Shown in pieces: positions 24,101 to 35,351 of a DNA stretch of 64,000 nucleotides. Within the stretch, counting starts at the first letter, position 1. Every line of letters begins with the position of its first letter. The stretch spans positions 124,001-188,000 of the forward strand of contig NC_068577.1 of the NCBI RefSeq assembly GCF_025698545.1, in the 5' to 3' direction. A program made the position numbers and the translations under genes. The notes under the pieces were generated by a model. That model worked only from the letters and a program-made list of their open reading frames with translations. It ran no database searches and was not told the origin of the DNA. The DNA comes from Gossypium raimondii. Lineage: Eukaryota > Streptophyta > Magnoliopsida > Malvales > Malvaceae.

Positions 24101-25336
24101 ATTTATATTGTTCAATATAAACTGATTGATATTATCTATTTTAAATTGTTTCATATTTTATTTATTTCAATTGCTTTCTATTATTTTATCTTAAACTGTT
24201 TCATGTATATTATTTATTTTAGATTTTTACGTGTCATTTCTTTTAAACTATTTCATGTAATGTTTATTTTAAATTGTTTAAAATTGTTTATTTCAAACTA
24301 TCTTATGTTAAATTTTACATTGTTAATTTTGAGCATTTCGTATTATTCATCTTAAATCTTTATTATTTACTTTCAATTGTTGTTATATTATTTCATTCGT
24401 TTTTGATTATTGGATAGTATTAAAGTAATGTACATTGCGCGACTATTGCCATCATGCGAGTTATGAATTGTTTATTCGTATTTTCATATTGTTGTCATCC
24501 ATCAACGTACCCTTTCATTCATACATTGTTTTAAATATTACATTAATTTTTTATCCAAATACACAAAAAAAGAAAAATTTTCTAAATAAGACAATATTTT
24601 GCGTTTGGAAATTCGAGAAAACGTGCCCTAACGTGTTGGGTTTCGATTTCTCGTATATCCTATTAAAATATCAAAATATGAGTTTTGGAAACCATAAGGT
24701 AACTTTGGTTTCGAGGGTTTAAGGTATTGTATCCTAACGTGCTAGATGTGATATTCCTTCAGAACAAGAGAATCCTAAATTCCAACCCCATGTTATTCGA
24801 GTTTTTTTTAAGGATCGTATTTTTAAAACTCTTCAAAGTTTTCAATCTTCGACGCTAAGACACTAATTAATCAACTATGTACCAATTATGGGCGTTACGA
24901 GGGTGCTAATCCTTCATCGTACGTAACCGACTCCCGAACCCGTTTTTCAGAATTTCGCGGACCAAAATTGTTGTTTTAATAAAATTAAATCGTTTATTAA
25001 AAACAATCGTTTTACAAGGTGACCCGATCACACCTCATCAAAAAGGATTGGTGGCGACTCCCGTTTTCGTTTTCGTTTTCAAAATCTAAGTCAAACCCAT
25101 TTTCACAAAAAAAATGGTGTCAACAGAACCGTTTCTTGTTTTGTGTTTGGTTTGTGATTGCTCGAACTCATACTCAATGCAATTCGGGGTATGAGAATAA
25201 CATAGAAGATCATTCAGTTAAATGCTGAGAATGTTTCAGATTTTTCTCACACAAAGTGCACAAATACTTAAAAAAAAACATATTGTTATAAATATTATAA
25301 ATTAACTCGATTTTCAAAAGTCAGATTTTTCCAACA
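21153..25336 (+). mobile_element. LTR of an unclassified retrotransposon, interrupted
   Basis: Starts TGTTGGATCATAATATGG and ends TTTTTCCAACA, giving 7-bp perfect inverted ends (TGTTGGA/TCCAACA). Minus the nested insertion it is about 1.85 kb. A TATA-like 'tccctataaacac' near 22620 fits an LTR promoter. No gag or pol sequence flanks it. The flanking bases TGCAT and TATGG do not form a target-site duplication, so it may be a truncated element rather than a clean solo LTR. It lies between the PIP5K 3' end and the first OSR gene. Confidence 0.55.
22793..25125 (+). mobile_element. Gypsy-type solo LTR, 2333 bp, nested
   Basis: Begins TGTAAGACCCAATTTCTGCC, ends AAAATGGTGTCAACA, and is flanked by a perfect 5-bp target-site duplication GAACC (22788-22792 and 25126-25130). 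It has a GC-rich middle (23380-23900) with a 'ggtgacccgatcacacctc' motif near the 3' end. Solo state follows from the duplication directly abutting both ends. It is inserted inside the older LTR at 21153-25336. Assignment to the gypsy superfamily rests on resemblance to large plant LTRs of this kind and is inference. Confidence 0.85.
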
Positions 25337-26235
25337 TATGGCGAGTGTATAGAAATATATGTTTGTAAATTTGTACTATTTTTATACTATATCTTTGTTC
25401 CTTATTATATGTATTGGAATAGAAAAATTCTTTTATGGTCATCCAATTTGTTATTTATTTATTTATTATTATTAATAAATATATTTTTGAGACCAAAGAT
25501 GTTGGGACCATGCTTTGTCTTTATGTTTATGTTTATTTTATTGTTTAAATTTAGTCAGTGTGTATATATTCAATGAATAACATGAATAACATGTTAAAAT
25601 ATTACAATGATCATTTCGTTTCTCTTTTTCTTTTTTTCTCACAATTTGGCAGCGGGAAATGCTTTTTAGTCAAATATTTATTATTTTTCCAATAAAACAT
25701 CAATTTTATTATCACCCGTTCAAGATATCGATTACCATAGCATCAAGAATTATCTCAACAAAATAGAGAAAAACTAGACAATTCGATCGGACCGAAAATT
25801 AATAATCTGATCGATTCAATCACGGATACAATTCTGAAAATGAATAAATTAACTTCAACCCAATTTTCGACATCACTCCAAGGCCTCTCTAGGTTTAAAT
25901 ATATTCGAAAGAGTGTTAAATATATAATTATTTTAGCTTCTGTTTGGTTTATTCATTTATTTCTTAATATGCATTAAAATCATTAAAAATTACATCTAAA
26001 ATCCATAATTTTTTTTTTGGCAATTTCCTAGGTTAACTGGAAATTTACATTTACTATCAGCAACTTGTAAAATTTTCTTACTTTTAATTTTTCTTTTCTC
26101 TACTTTTACTAATTTCATCTAAAAACGATATGAAAAACACCACTGAGGATTAAAAAAAAAAAAAATACTGATTTAACATCGTAGATACACAGTAAGCATT
26201 TGTGCATATATATATATATAGTATATGCTTTTACC

Positions 26236-26439
26236 TTAAAAGGAAGCCATGCTGATATTTGGAGATCTTGATGAAGACAAGGCCAAGCAAAGAAGAACCG
26301 ACATTAACAAAACAGGAATCAAGAGCAATATCAACGGCGGTGGCGGCAATTCCGGTAGCAACAACGGCGAAACTAAGAGCAAGGTGGTTAGCATAAGCAT
26401 AAAAATGAATGAGTTATTGCAAAAATACCTCAACATCAA
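26236..26439 (-). CDS. OSR/ARGOS-like organ-size microprotein, copy 1
   Basis: A 67-residue single-exon protein. Two hydrophobic segments (about residues 11-27 and 35-54) flank the proline-rich motif PLLLPELPPPPLIL, followed by LCLALSSSRSP. Two membrane helices around an LPxLPPPP turn and a downstream LAxSPS-like motif define the OSR domain of ARGOS, ARL and OSR proteins. These are ER-associated, promote organ growth and dampen ethylene responses. At 60-110 residues the family is small, so the length is acceptable. The start chosen is MMLRYF, the first Met in frame, conserved in copy 2. The plus-strand open frame over the same DNA is an antisense shadow. Function is by family only. Confidence 0.75.
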   Translation of the reverse strand: MMLRYFCNNSFIFMLMLTTLLLVSPLLLPELPPPPLILLLIPVLLMSVLLCLALSSSRSPNISMASF

Positions 26440-26829
26440 GTTCTTTCTCGCTTAATAATCTGGATTCGAGGATATGATACTGTAGGAACTGGATAATCTA
26501 ATACTATACTAAGACGGGATTTTGTGAGGATGAAATTTCCAAGAAAAATTTGGGAGAAGATAATGGAAAATTGTAGACTTAGGTAAGATGGAAGGGCCAA
26601 TACTTCTTTCTTTTTTCCTTTTTTTCAAGGTAGCTACCAACTTGCTCGATTCAATGTTACATTTGAGTCGTTATAGGTCGCCATCAATGCACATTTTTAA
26701 ATAAAAAAGGTTCGAATGTCTTGGTTCACATAATCTTTTAAATTAATCTCAATTTATTTTAACTTCACCCTTAAATTTTTATAAGAAAAATGTTTAATAT
26801 AGATTAAATATCCAATGTATACGTAAATA

Positions 26830-27430
26830 TGTTTTCTTTCTTGAAGGGCATTATTCTCCTATTTAAGGGATTATAAATAGTTGTAGGTATTGTATCAAAA
26901 AGAACATATATGATAATAATTTATATTGAGATTAATGTTTCCAAAAAATGAATTCTCGTTTTTATTTAATGAGTGATAGTAAGAAAAAATGTTACAAAAT
27001 CTTTAATGTTGACTTTTAGGAGAGAGAAAGAAAAGAGAAACTCCTTCTATGGTTAATTATTGATTTTTTACCATTCATGTAGCATTAACTCGACACGTTT
27101 TATTACAATTTTGTGAAGTTGCTGGTTTGAAGTGTATAAAGTATGATAAAGAAAACGAAAAACTAGTGGTCTTTATTGAACATACTAAAATTTTTATATC
27201 ATGAAAAGAAATAAATCTCAAAACCATATATGAATTTTGATACGATGTATAATGCGATAGGTAAACTTTGTTTTGGTGCAATTCTTTTATGGGTCAAATG
27301 AAAAACTTTTGTAAATAAGAAATTGATGTAATTATACATATGAAATTTATTTTTTAAATTTAATTATGAACATTTAGAAACAACAAATAAAATTAATTAC
27401 TTTTTTTGAAAAAACTTTATTAGATATGGT
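26830..27430. other. Spacer of the first OSR unit, no gene
   Basis: AT-rich sequence. About 26840-26910 matches the 3' part of the SINE-like unit at 45290-45420 ('attattctcctatttaagg' and 'tgtatcaaaaagaac'). No ORF with recognisable content. Confidence 0.4.
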
Positions 27431-27433
27431 TTT

Positions 27434-27737
27434 TGTTATGATAGATGCCGATAATGGCAATAGAATAATAGCAAAAATAAAGAAAAATAAGAACACAGAT
27501 TTTATATGGAAACCCTTTGGTAAAAAATCACGAGCAGAGGAGAAGAAATTCACTAATCTTGAAAAACGAATGATACAAGGGGAGTTTCAACTACATCTAT
27601 TTAAAGGTTGAAAAATCTTATTCTAATCAATGTCAAATAGAAGAAGTGTAGTTGTATACGGATTCTACTTGTGCAGCATGATTCTCTTATTTTATTTCTT
27701 TAACAAGTCATGAGATTCGGGTCACACAAGTCTAACA
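27434..27737 (-). mobile_element. Solo LTR (copia-type, short family), copy 2
   Basis: Reverse-orientation relative of the LTRs at 11077 and 47998. On the minus strand it begins TGTTAGACTTGTGTGACCCG at 27737 and contains 'tttccatataaaatctgtg' and 'gagaagaaattcac' (plus-strand reading). It ends TCTATCATAACA at about 27434. The flanks GTTTT and ATTTT match at four of five bases, consistent with an old target-site duplication. Confidence 0.7.
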
Positions 27738-28350
27738 ATTTTCTATGAACAAACCTTATTTCCGTCCCTTGGCATAGCAGCAAATGTTGCATGGAATTTG
27801 TAGAGCAACGTAATACAATGGTATATGTAGTTGGACGATGAGATCGCTGTGTATAAGACCTCACCCAAACCAATAGTATAAACAATTCAATCAATCAAAG
27901 GCCACCTACGATAATGTACACCTTCTTGAGAATGCCAGTAACATCTTCTTGAAGCCAATAAGACCCCTCTCGACAATAGCCAATTAAACTTCAAAACGCA
28001 TCAATGAAAGAAATCCTTTCGTCAATGGCTTTAATGCTCAACGTCCCTACCACTAAGTAAAATAGACATGGGTGATTTATGAGCATTGAATCAAAATTAT
28101 ATATATATATAAAATAAGAAGAGATTTTGGGTTGCTTTCTTTTGTTCCAACAAATTAAAAAAGGGTAGCAGATATTTTAAACAAATATAAATGGAAAAGG
28201 GCATGATCCTAGACTGAACCTGTCATTTTCAGTCATACTAAACCAACATCCCTAACATATAATCAAACGTGGATCCTTTGATTGCTTTAGGAACTTTCTA
28301 ATTTTATGATGACTAATTTTATTCTCTTCTATGAAAATCCATACATCACA
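27738..28350. other. End of duplicated OSR unit 1
   Basis: Non-coding, but it aligns by eye with 31440-31880 through shared words such as 'ttgggttgcttt', 'gactgaacctgtcattttc', 'aacatccctaacata' and 'gctttaggaactttct'. This marks the 3' boundary of the segmental duplication that carries the two OSR genes. Confidence 0.6.
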
Positions 28351-28359
28351 ATTACATTA

Positions 28360-28580
28360 TAACGTCTTAGTGTCCATCGGTATCATATGCATACTTCAAG
28401 ACTATGATATTACTAAGATGTTCAAACATGCATATAAATGAATCCAATACGATTCTACTTTTGTATCAACTGTATATCCTAAACAGTAGTTTAAACGATT
28501 TGAAGACCTCATATCCAAAGCTTTAGATGCTTGGGTTAGGTCTCGAAATCGCTATTTTCAAATTCAATGAGATATATCTT
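28360..28580 (+). pseudogene. Broken PIP5K 3'-end fragment
   Basis: Matches the last PIP5K exon from the [10 protein letters not shown] region to beyond its stop codon (compare 20641-20835). Shared words include 'atacttcaagactatgatat', 'catgcatataaat', 'aatccaatacgat' and 'catatccaaagcttta'. It has an in-frame stop after 'catgcatataaa', further stops and small deletions, and no upstream exons, so it cannot encode a kinase. The similarity continues a few bases past the original stop ('ttaggtctcg'), showing a DNA-level duplication rather than a spliced retrocopy. It sits in front of OSR copy 2 as PIP5K sits in front of copy 1. Confidence 0.85.
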
Positions 28581-28738
28581 TGAAAATATTGAATGAGATG
28601 AAACACATTAACAAATTATTTGAGATGATCTCATTAAATCATTGAAAAATTCTATAGAACTTGTTTTAATTCTATATATATAAATTTGTTAATGTGTTTT
28701 ATCTCATTGAATTTATTGATAAATCTTTTTATCTGTAA
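28565..28738. repeat. Fold-back inverted repeat
   Basis: The arm 'gaatgagatgaaacacatta' near 28590 pairs with 'taatgtgttttatctcattg' near 28690, with further imperfect pairing outward. About 170 bp in all with a loop of about 60 bp. It could be a small MITE; no target-site duplication was identified. Confidence 0.6.
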
Positions 28739-28848
28739 ACTTGTAGGGTTTTACGCATGTTTGATCATCCAAAATTAAAACAACTCAATAGAAATTTTTT
28801 CTACGAAAAAGTGGAAAATAATAAGTAGGTCAAAGCTACAATATAACT

Positions 28849-29690
28849 TGTAATATGCCAATTTAGCCCAGGCCTGAATTTCCAACAAATAAAATGCCCA
28901 AACCAATCAGCCGAAACAGAAAACAGATAAAAATAAAAATAAAAATAAAAATAAAAATAATAAAATCAAAAATAAATTACAAACCCAATTACAACAGTCT
29001 ATTTACAGAAAACAAAACCCAAATACCAAAAAAGAAGAGGGCCCAACGGCCCAAAAACCTAAACTAACTTTAGAATAGCCAGAAACCCTAGGGTTTTTGG
29101 CGTCGCTCCTCTCACGCCACCCGAGGCACCTCATCCCGAGGCCTGACGCACCCTTTCTACCGCCATTTCACCAAAATAGCAAAAGGTCTACCTCTCTTCT
29201 CCGGTGACTCCGCCACCTGCAAGAAAAGGGAAAGAAAAAGGACCACGGAAGTAGAGAAAGAAACAACAAAGAACAGTGGCTAAATAGTAGCAAAAACAGT
29301 AAAATATAGTATGTAAATCGGCTATAAAGGCCGGATTAAAAATGTAATCTTTTTACAAAAAAAACACACAAGAGTAATAAAAAATAGAACACAAAACTTC
29401 AAAAGGTGATTTTTCTTTTCTTTTATTTTTTACGAATATTTTTTATAAATAAAACATAAAATAAAAAAGGGGTTAAAAACCTACTTGACTCTTTGCGTTC
29501 TGCCGCCGTGAGTGGCCGAGGACTGTCATCTCCGATGAAAGATGACATCTTTCGGATAAAGGGGTATTCGAAACCCAGAAACCGAAAGGTTCTTTAGGGA
29601 TTTCTACTATTTTGACGAGTTTTTTTTTTAAAATCAACTCCAGATTTGAGTTTGGAGAATCGAAAGGCCAAAAAGAGGCCTAAATAATTT
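28849..29690 (+). mobile_element. Truncated gypsy-type LTR
   Basis: The head TGTAATATGCCAATTTAGCC and following 'gcccaaaccaatcag', 'ccctagggtttttggcg' and the GC-rich coding-like block resemble the first part of the LTR at 22793-25125. It stops without the 'gtcaaca' terminus, so it is a fragment. An (AAAAAT)n microsatellite sits at 28929-28961. Confidence 0.6.
29105..29366 (+). repeat. 262-bp direct repeat, copy 1
   Basis: Near-identical to 30230-30491, with three transitions only until the last few bases. It is an internal piece of the truncated LTR at 28849-29690. Confidence 0.9.
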
Positions 29691-29819
29691 TGGATTCCTT
29701 ATTATTATTTAATTGAGGCTAGAGATGTTCGGACTATAATAATACCAATTTTATGTTTGTTTTATTTGATTGTCTAAAATTTAGTAGTATATATTTATTA
29801 TACCCATGTAGTGGACTTC

Positions 29820-30229
29820 GCGAATCTCACAGCATACTTAAAGAGAATTTGACACATGTCTTTTGACAGGGTCAATGGCACAACGGGCAATGCATGGTCA
29901 ACCTGCCAACTAGCAAATTTTGAACTAGTTTGTGAACCTTATCTCAACGAACTTTTGGACTAGACATCTTTGCTAAAACTATTTGAGGACAATGTGAAGG
30001 CTCAAAGTAATTGATTTTCAGTCATCCTAAAACGTCTTATCATAAGATGTAGCATCATCGTCTCTGCTTGAAGTATCAAATCGAGCTTCTGCATTAATAA
30101 ACTCAAGATTTGTAGCTAAGTTTACCTCCTGCTATAAAAAAACAACCATGCAAACAGCTGATACACACTACCTGTGTCACTTCATTTTCCTTAACCCAAA
30201 AACTCTTCTCAGAGAAAGCTTCCTTCCCA
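29820..30229 (+). mobile_element. Probable LTR fragment with promoter-like block
   Basis: Contains 'tgctataaaaaaac' (TATA-like) near 30132, followed about 40 bp later by 'cactacctgtgtcacttc' and 'ctcttctcagagaaagcttcc', the layout of an LTR R/U5 region. It joins directly to the 262-bp repeat copy at 30230. No start or end of the element is defined. Confidence 0.4.
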
Positions 30230-30491
30230 GCTCCTCTCACGCCACCCGAGGCACCTCATCCTGAGGCCTGACGCACCCTTTCTACCGCCATTTCACCAAA
30301 ATAGCAAAAGGTCTACCTCTCTTCTCCGGTGACTCCGCCACCTGCAAGAAAAGAGAAAGAAAAAGGACCACGGAAGTAGAGAAAGAAACAACAAAGAACA
30401 GTGGCTAAATAGTAGCAAAAACAGTAAAATATAGTATGTAAATCGGCTATAAAGGCTGGATTAAAAATGTAATCTTTTTACAAAAAAAACA
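30230..30491 (+). repeat. 262-bp direct repeat, copy 2
   Basis: Matches 29105-29366 across its whole length; the differences seen are C to T, G to A and C to T. The junction shares 'gctcctctcacgcc' with copy 1, so copying began exactly there. Located about 510 bp from the end (3' side) of OSR copy 2. Confidence 0.9.
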
Positions 30492-30802
30492 AACAATCTC
30501 CAAATCCTCTCTACCTTTATTGATTTATGCATTAAAATCATTAAAAAATACAATTAAAATCCATAATCTCTTTTGCAATTTCCCAAGGTACGTAGCTTGA
30601 AGTCTACATTTACCATCAGCAACTTGTAAAATATTATTGTTACTTTCTTTTCCTCTACTTTTTACTAATTTCATCTAAAAAATGATCCAAAAAATGCATT
30701 ATTAGCAAGAAAAAAAAGTAACATCGTAGACACACAGTAAACATTTCTGCATATATATATATATATTTCAATCCAACCACAATTAGATAATATGCTTTTA
30801 CC

Positions 30803-31003
30803 TCAAACGAAAGCTATGCTGATATTTGGAGATCTTGATGGAGATAAGGCCAAGCAAACAAGAAGCGACAGTAACAATACAGGAACGAAGAGAAGTATCA
30901 ACGGCGGGGGTGGCAATTCCGGTATCACCAACGGTAAAGCTAAGAGCAACGTTGTTAGAAGAAGCATAAAAACGAAGTTAGTGCAAAAATACCTCAACAT
31001 CAA
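30803..31003 (-). CDS. OSR/ARGOS-like organ-size microprotein, copy 2
   Basis: A 66-residue paralogue of the gene at 26236-26439, identical at most positions: MMLRYFC start, hydrophobic segment, LPLVIPELPPPPLILLFVPV, then LALSPSRSPNIS. It keeps the canonical SPS after the second helix that copy 1 has changed to SSS. The flanks also align (an AT microsatellite 3' of the frame, and 'aacatcaagttc' just upstream of the start), so it lies in a tandem segmental duplication. No stop or frameshift, so probably functional. The role (growth control, ethylene response) is from the family. Confidence 0.75.
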   Translation of the reverse strand: MMLRYFCTNFVFMLLLTTLLLALPLVIPELPPPPLILLFVPVLLLSLLVCLALSPSRSPNISIAFV

Positions 31004-31439
31004 GTTCGTCCTCGCTTAATGATCTCGATACGTGGATATGATCTTGTACGAACTAGACAATCTTCTTCATTATTAATACCCTAATGAGACCAAGGAAGAC
31101 GGAAGAAGATGATGGAAAATTTAAGTGTCTAAGGGAAGATGGAAGGCAAATCCTTTTTTTAATGTAGCTACCAACTTGCTCACATTTTAGTCGTAATAGG
31201 TCAGCATCAAGCCACAATATTTTTAAATAAAAAAAGGTTCATATGTCTTGGTTCATATAATCATATTTAAGATAAATTTATTGCGCCCTAAAATTTTCAA
31301 ATTTTAATTAGAAAAAACGTCTCAAATTTTTATTTTATTTTACGAAAGTTTAATAATTTTAACGTGGATGTATGCATCTCATGCGTAAGATGTGTATGTG
31401 TAGGGCCACGTCCTAATGAATCAATTCACTATTCCAAAT

Positions 31440-32330
31440 GGATAGTATAAACAAAAATAACAATCTAAGGCTACCTATGATGACTGCAGCCTGTGAATGG
31501 CGGTAAGCTCCCATTGCACTCAACTGCCTTCCCCTTTAAGGCTCCAAACACCCAATTATAGTTGAAAACGCATGAATGCCTTGTACGATGGATTTAACGC
31601 CATCAAACATGTCTATCTCTTCCAACCACACATCATCATCGATTTAATTAAATGAAATACAAGTAGAAAATCAAAATTTAGTACTCAATAAAACTTCACA
31701 TCTTTATTATTTCTTTGGGTTGCTTTGAGTTATTTTTCCCAACCACTTAAACATGGAAAGGGAATGATTGTAGACTGAACCTGTCATTTTCAGTACTAAA
31801 TCTTATATTAAACAAACATCCTTAACATACAACCAAACATGGATCCTTTACTTGCTTTAGGAACTTTCTGATTAACATTGGATAACCAAGGAATTTTTCA
31901 ATAGTTATGCGGTTCCAGGCTTTAATTTCTTTTTTATTCACAGTTCAACATCTTACTTAAGATATGAACAACCGTTGTACTAGAAAAACCTCAAGCCCAC
32001 AAGGGGTCCAGCTGCATGATTACCTATCAATTAGGAAGTAAATCACATGATAAGTTACCTTGTCAAACAGGACCTTAAGCAGCTCTTCAGCCAACCCAAA
32101 GATTAAGTATAAATACTTCTTCTCTCTATACACTCTTATTTCCTCCACTCGCTTAACCTATTATTTTCGAGTTCATTCCATATTATTCTTTGTCTACTTA
32201 AAAAGCATACGTAGCATAAATTTTAACGCATCTTAACTCACCTTTTGGTAAATTTTTACAATTTAGAGTTTATAAATACTCTTCCCAACAATGTCATCTC
32301 TAAAGTTCAAACATATGTTTTCTTTCTAGG
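31440..32330. other. Non-coding end of OSR unit 2 and spacer
   Basis: 31440-31880 corresponds to 27840-28320 of unit 1 (see there). Beyond that lies AT-rich spacer. No coding region is supported. Confidence 0.5.
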
Positions 32331-32929
32331 AGTACAATGTGTTTTACCACTGCACTCAGCACTTACTAGTTTCGCGTAATTCATTGTCAATTTATAAATT
32401 TGTATAAGATTTATATATTAAAAGTGATAAAAAGTTATAATTAATAATAAAAATAATAGCAATCAATTTTAGAACTTAAAAAAATCATATATACATATTC
32501 AATTATTTTATTTTAATTTTTTTATACAACGTCATCAAGCTGATATAATTTGTGCTATCAATTAAGTACAAAATTTTTAATTTATTTTTTAGAATTAAAT
32601 ATTAATAGAGTCAAATTAGTAACTTATTTTTGTGAGATAATTGGTAAATAAATAAATATATTTAAATTTAATGCGTATGGTAAGATATTCTAACCTGCTA
32701 CCGTCTCTAGTTGATGCAATTTTTTTAACATAAAAATTGTGTGTGGGTATCAATTTTTTATAATATAATAGCTGGGTTTCATTTTGAACCAAACTTGCTT
32801 TTGTTTTGGTTCATGCATCTTTGGACTTTTGAAAGTTGAAACAAAATGTTGTTATTGTTTTACATCACCAATCTGTTCAATTTTTACTGTATCTTTCTTT
32901 CTTCTGCCGACAATAAGATTTGAGTAAAT

Positions 32930-33115
32930 TTTAATTTAATGTGTAATGTTATACACGAATTTTGATTTTGTTTTAATTTTATACACGTGATTCAATTTCC
33001 CCAAATTATACAAACAATTATATTAATCCGATATGATATTTAAATGTGTATAATTGAATCGAATCAAAATCAAAGTTCATGTATCAAATTACATATTAGG
33101 CCAAAGTTATTTATC
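32930..33115. repeat. Dispersed MITE-like repeat, copy 1
   Basis: Shares 'gttatacacgaattttgat', 'caaattatacaaac' and 'aaattacatattagg' with 39690-40030. The ends are inverted: 'gtgtaatgttatacacgaa' against 'ttcatgtatcaaattacat'. Non-coding. Confidence 0.5.
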
Positions 33116-34864
33116 CCAATTTTCTTACCAAAGAAACAAGCGTGAATTCGAAATTCTTTTAAGGGCGAAATTGAATAATAAGATTTTGAGAGATCAACAT
33201 ATAATTTTACAATACGTTAATTTATGATTTTATCATGTTTGAAGGAATTAAACATAATTTTTTTTTGCCGTAAATTAACTTTTAATTTAAGTATTTAATA
33301 GGATTTATATGACAATTTTTGTATTTGAGAAGTAGGGGCAAAAATTGGTTTTGACTAACACACTCATATCATAATACATTCCTTAAAACTAGGGTGACAA
33401 AAAGGTAAACTCGTGTTTCTCTATAAATTTAGGCTGCGTTCTTTATTGCTTTTCAGATGAGTTTTTGCATGTAAAAGTATTTTTCCCTGAAAAGCAATAA
33501 AGAACAAACATCATTTCAGAAAAATTTTCAACTTAAAAAAACCACTTTTTGGCAGATGGAGAAGTATTTATATTTGATATATAAATATTATCTCTTTTAA
33601 AACTTTAATCTAAATATATGTAATATTTTAATTTGCTAGGTTTATATTTTCTATGTTATGTTAATATCTAATATGAGTTATATATTTAAATACATTTTAA
33701 AATAAAATAATACAAATGTGTTAAAAGCATTAATTAAAAATAAAAATAATTTTTAAAATAATACAATTGTGTCAATATCTAATTACAAATATTTAATTAT
33801 TATATTTAAATTTTAAATATAGTTTATATATTCTAATTAAATTTAATAAATAAATAATATTAATTACTTAGAAATATTTGAAATTAATATTATATATTAA
33901 AATATTAACAATAAGTTATAATAAATTATTTTTTATAATTTTGCTAAAATATCATAATATTAACTAATTTGAACATTATTTAAATACATATTTGTTACTT
34001 TACAATATCATGTCTAAAATGGACATTTTATTTCTCAAAAACACTTTTTGACAGCAATACCAAACACTCAAATTTTTTTAAAAGAACTGGCCCTTAGTGT
34101 CCATATGCTTTGAATGGGGATTTTCTTTTTCCTAAAAATGATAGATGCAACAAAAGTGGAGTTGGACTCTCTTGGTGGATGCAAAGGGTGAAATTTTTAA
34201 AAAAAATTATGTAGATTATTGAATAATTTGGTGATATTACATATTAGTCCATTCAAATATTATGTTATGTCATCACATCAAAATTTTAACTTTCTTTTCT
34301 GTAGTTTTAGATTATTTTAAAAATTTTACGTGATAATAAAAATATCATGTCGTCACATTTTGATGCAATTCAAGTCTACGAACAAAATTAAAATTTTTTA
34401 TGAACAAATTCCAAGGCTAATATCAACATGATTTTATCCCTTGAATGAGATGGGGGATAAGACCTTTGATTTCCTTTTTCTCCTTGGAAAAAAAAAAGCA
34501 AGAAATGTCAACAATATTTTGGTGCAAGAGTAAGATATTTAAGTGACTAATAGTTCAATGCATCATTAAATTAAAAGAAGAAATGATAGGGAGAGAATAA
34601 AGGAAGGGCAATCAAGTTGATGTGCAAGAAGAAAACAAGTACATGCACCTAAGGGTATGATGGTATATGAGAGACCGCCTTAAGATGATTAAACACCACA
34701 TTGTTTGAAAACGAAAGAACAATGATTCTCTAGGCTGCCTTCAGATTTTCATTTTTTGAGAACTACCCCTTTATTCCAAATTTTAGCATATCCACTTGTG
34801 GATAAACACATAAGTAACTTGTTATCCTTACAAAAAGTATAGTACTAAAGTACAAATAAGTTTT
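33116..34864. other. Intergenic, no gene
   Basis: AT-rich. 33425-34095 may be an old DNA element: 'ctttattgcttttcag' is complemented at once by 'ctgaaaagcaataaag' (33440-33505), and 'cactttttgacagcaat' recurs near 34050, but no boundaries could be set. Nothing else recognised. Confidence 0.4.
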
Positions 34865-35351
34865 GGGTAAATCCCATTTAAGATCACTAAACTATTAGTC
34901 AATTTACGTTTTGGTCACTCAATTTTAAAAAGTTACGAAACGATCATTGAACTACTCAAAAATTTTTATTTGAATCACTAGGTTGTTAAGTTACTTTTTA
35001 AAGTCTACCTAACAATCTCCAAGCAGCTATTCGATGACCGGTACGGTGGATACCCATCAACGAGTAGAAGAACATACCTTTGATCCAGGTTGATCTAACA
35101 ATCAACGTCGGAGATCGAAGAAGAAGAAGCCGTTTCATGAAAAAGAAATTGAACTATAGAAGAGAAAGAAAATGTGAGTTTTTAATTGGTGTAGACGATG
35201 TGAACAGAAAACGCTATACAACAATGATTTTAACAGTCTAGTAACTTACACGAAATTTTTTGAATAATTCCATAATTATTTCGTATCTTTTTAAAGTTAA
35301 GTGACCAAAATATAATTTACTAATAGTTAGCAACCTTAGATGTAATTTACC
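34865..35351. mobile_element. MULE-type MITE
   Basis: About 487 bp with long inverted ends: GGTAAATCCCATTTAAGATC at the left and, at the right, a terminus reading TTAGATGTAATTTACC. 'attagtcaatttacgttttgg' pairs with 'aatataatttactaatag'. The flanks ATAAGTTTT and TTAAGTTTT match at eight of nine bases, the duplication length typical of Mutator-like elements. Related eroded copies are near 1398 and 49036. Confidence 0.7.

Noticed and set aside
26249..31019. Plus-strand frames of 68 and 75 codons over OSR copies 1 and 2 (starting MLIFGDLD), also partly open over copy 3
   Set aside because: They are antisense shadows: Leu/Pro-rich codons on the minus strand give stop-poor Gly/Asn/Lys-rich sequence on the other. 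The minus frames carry the family motif, the plus frames carry nothing recognisable.
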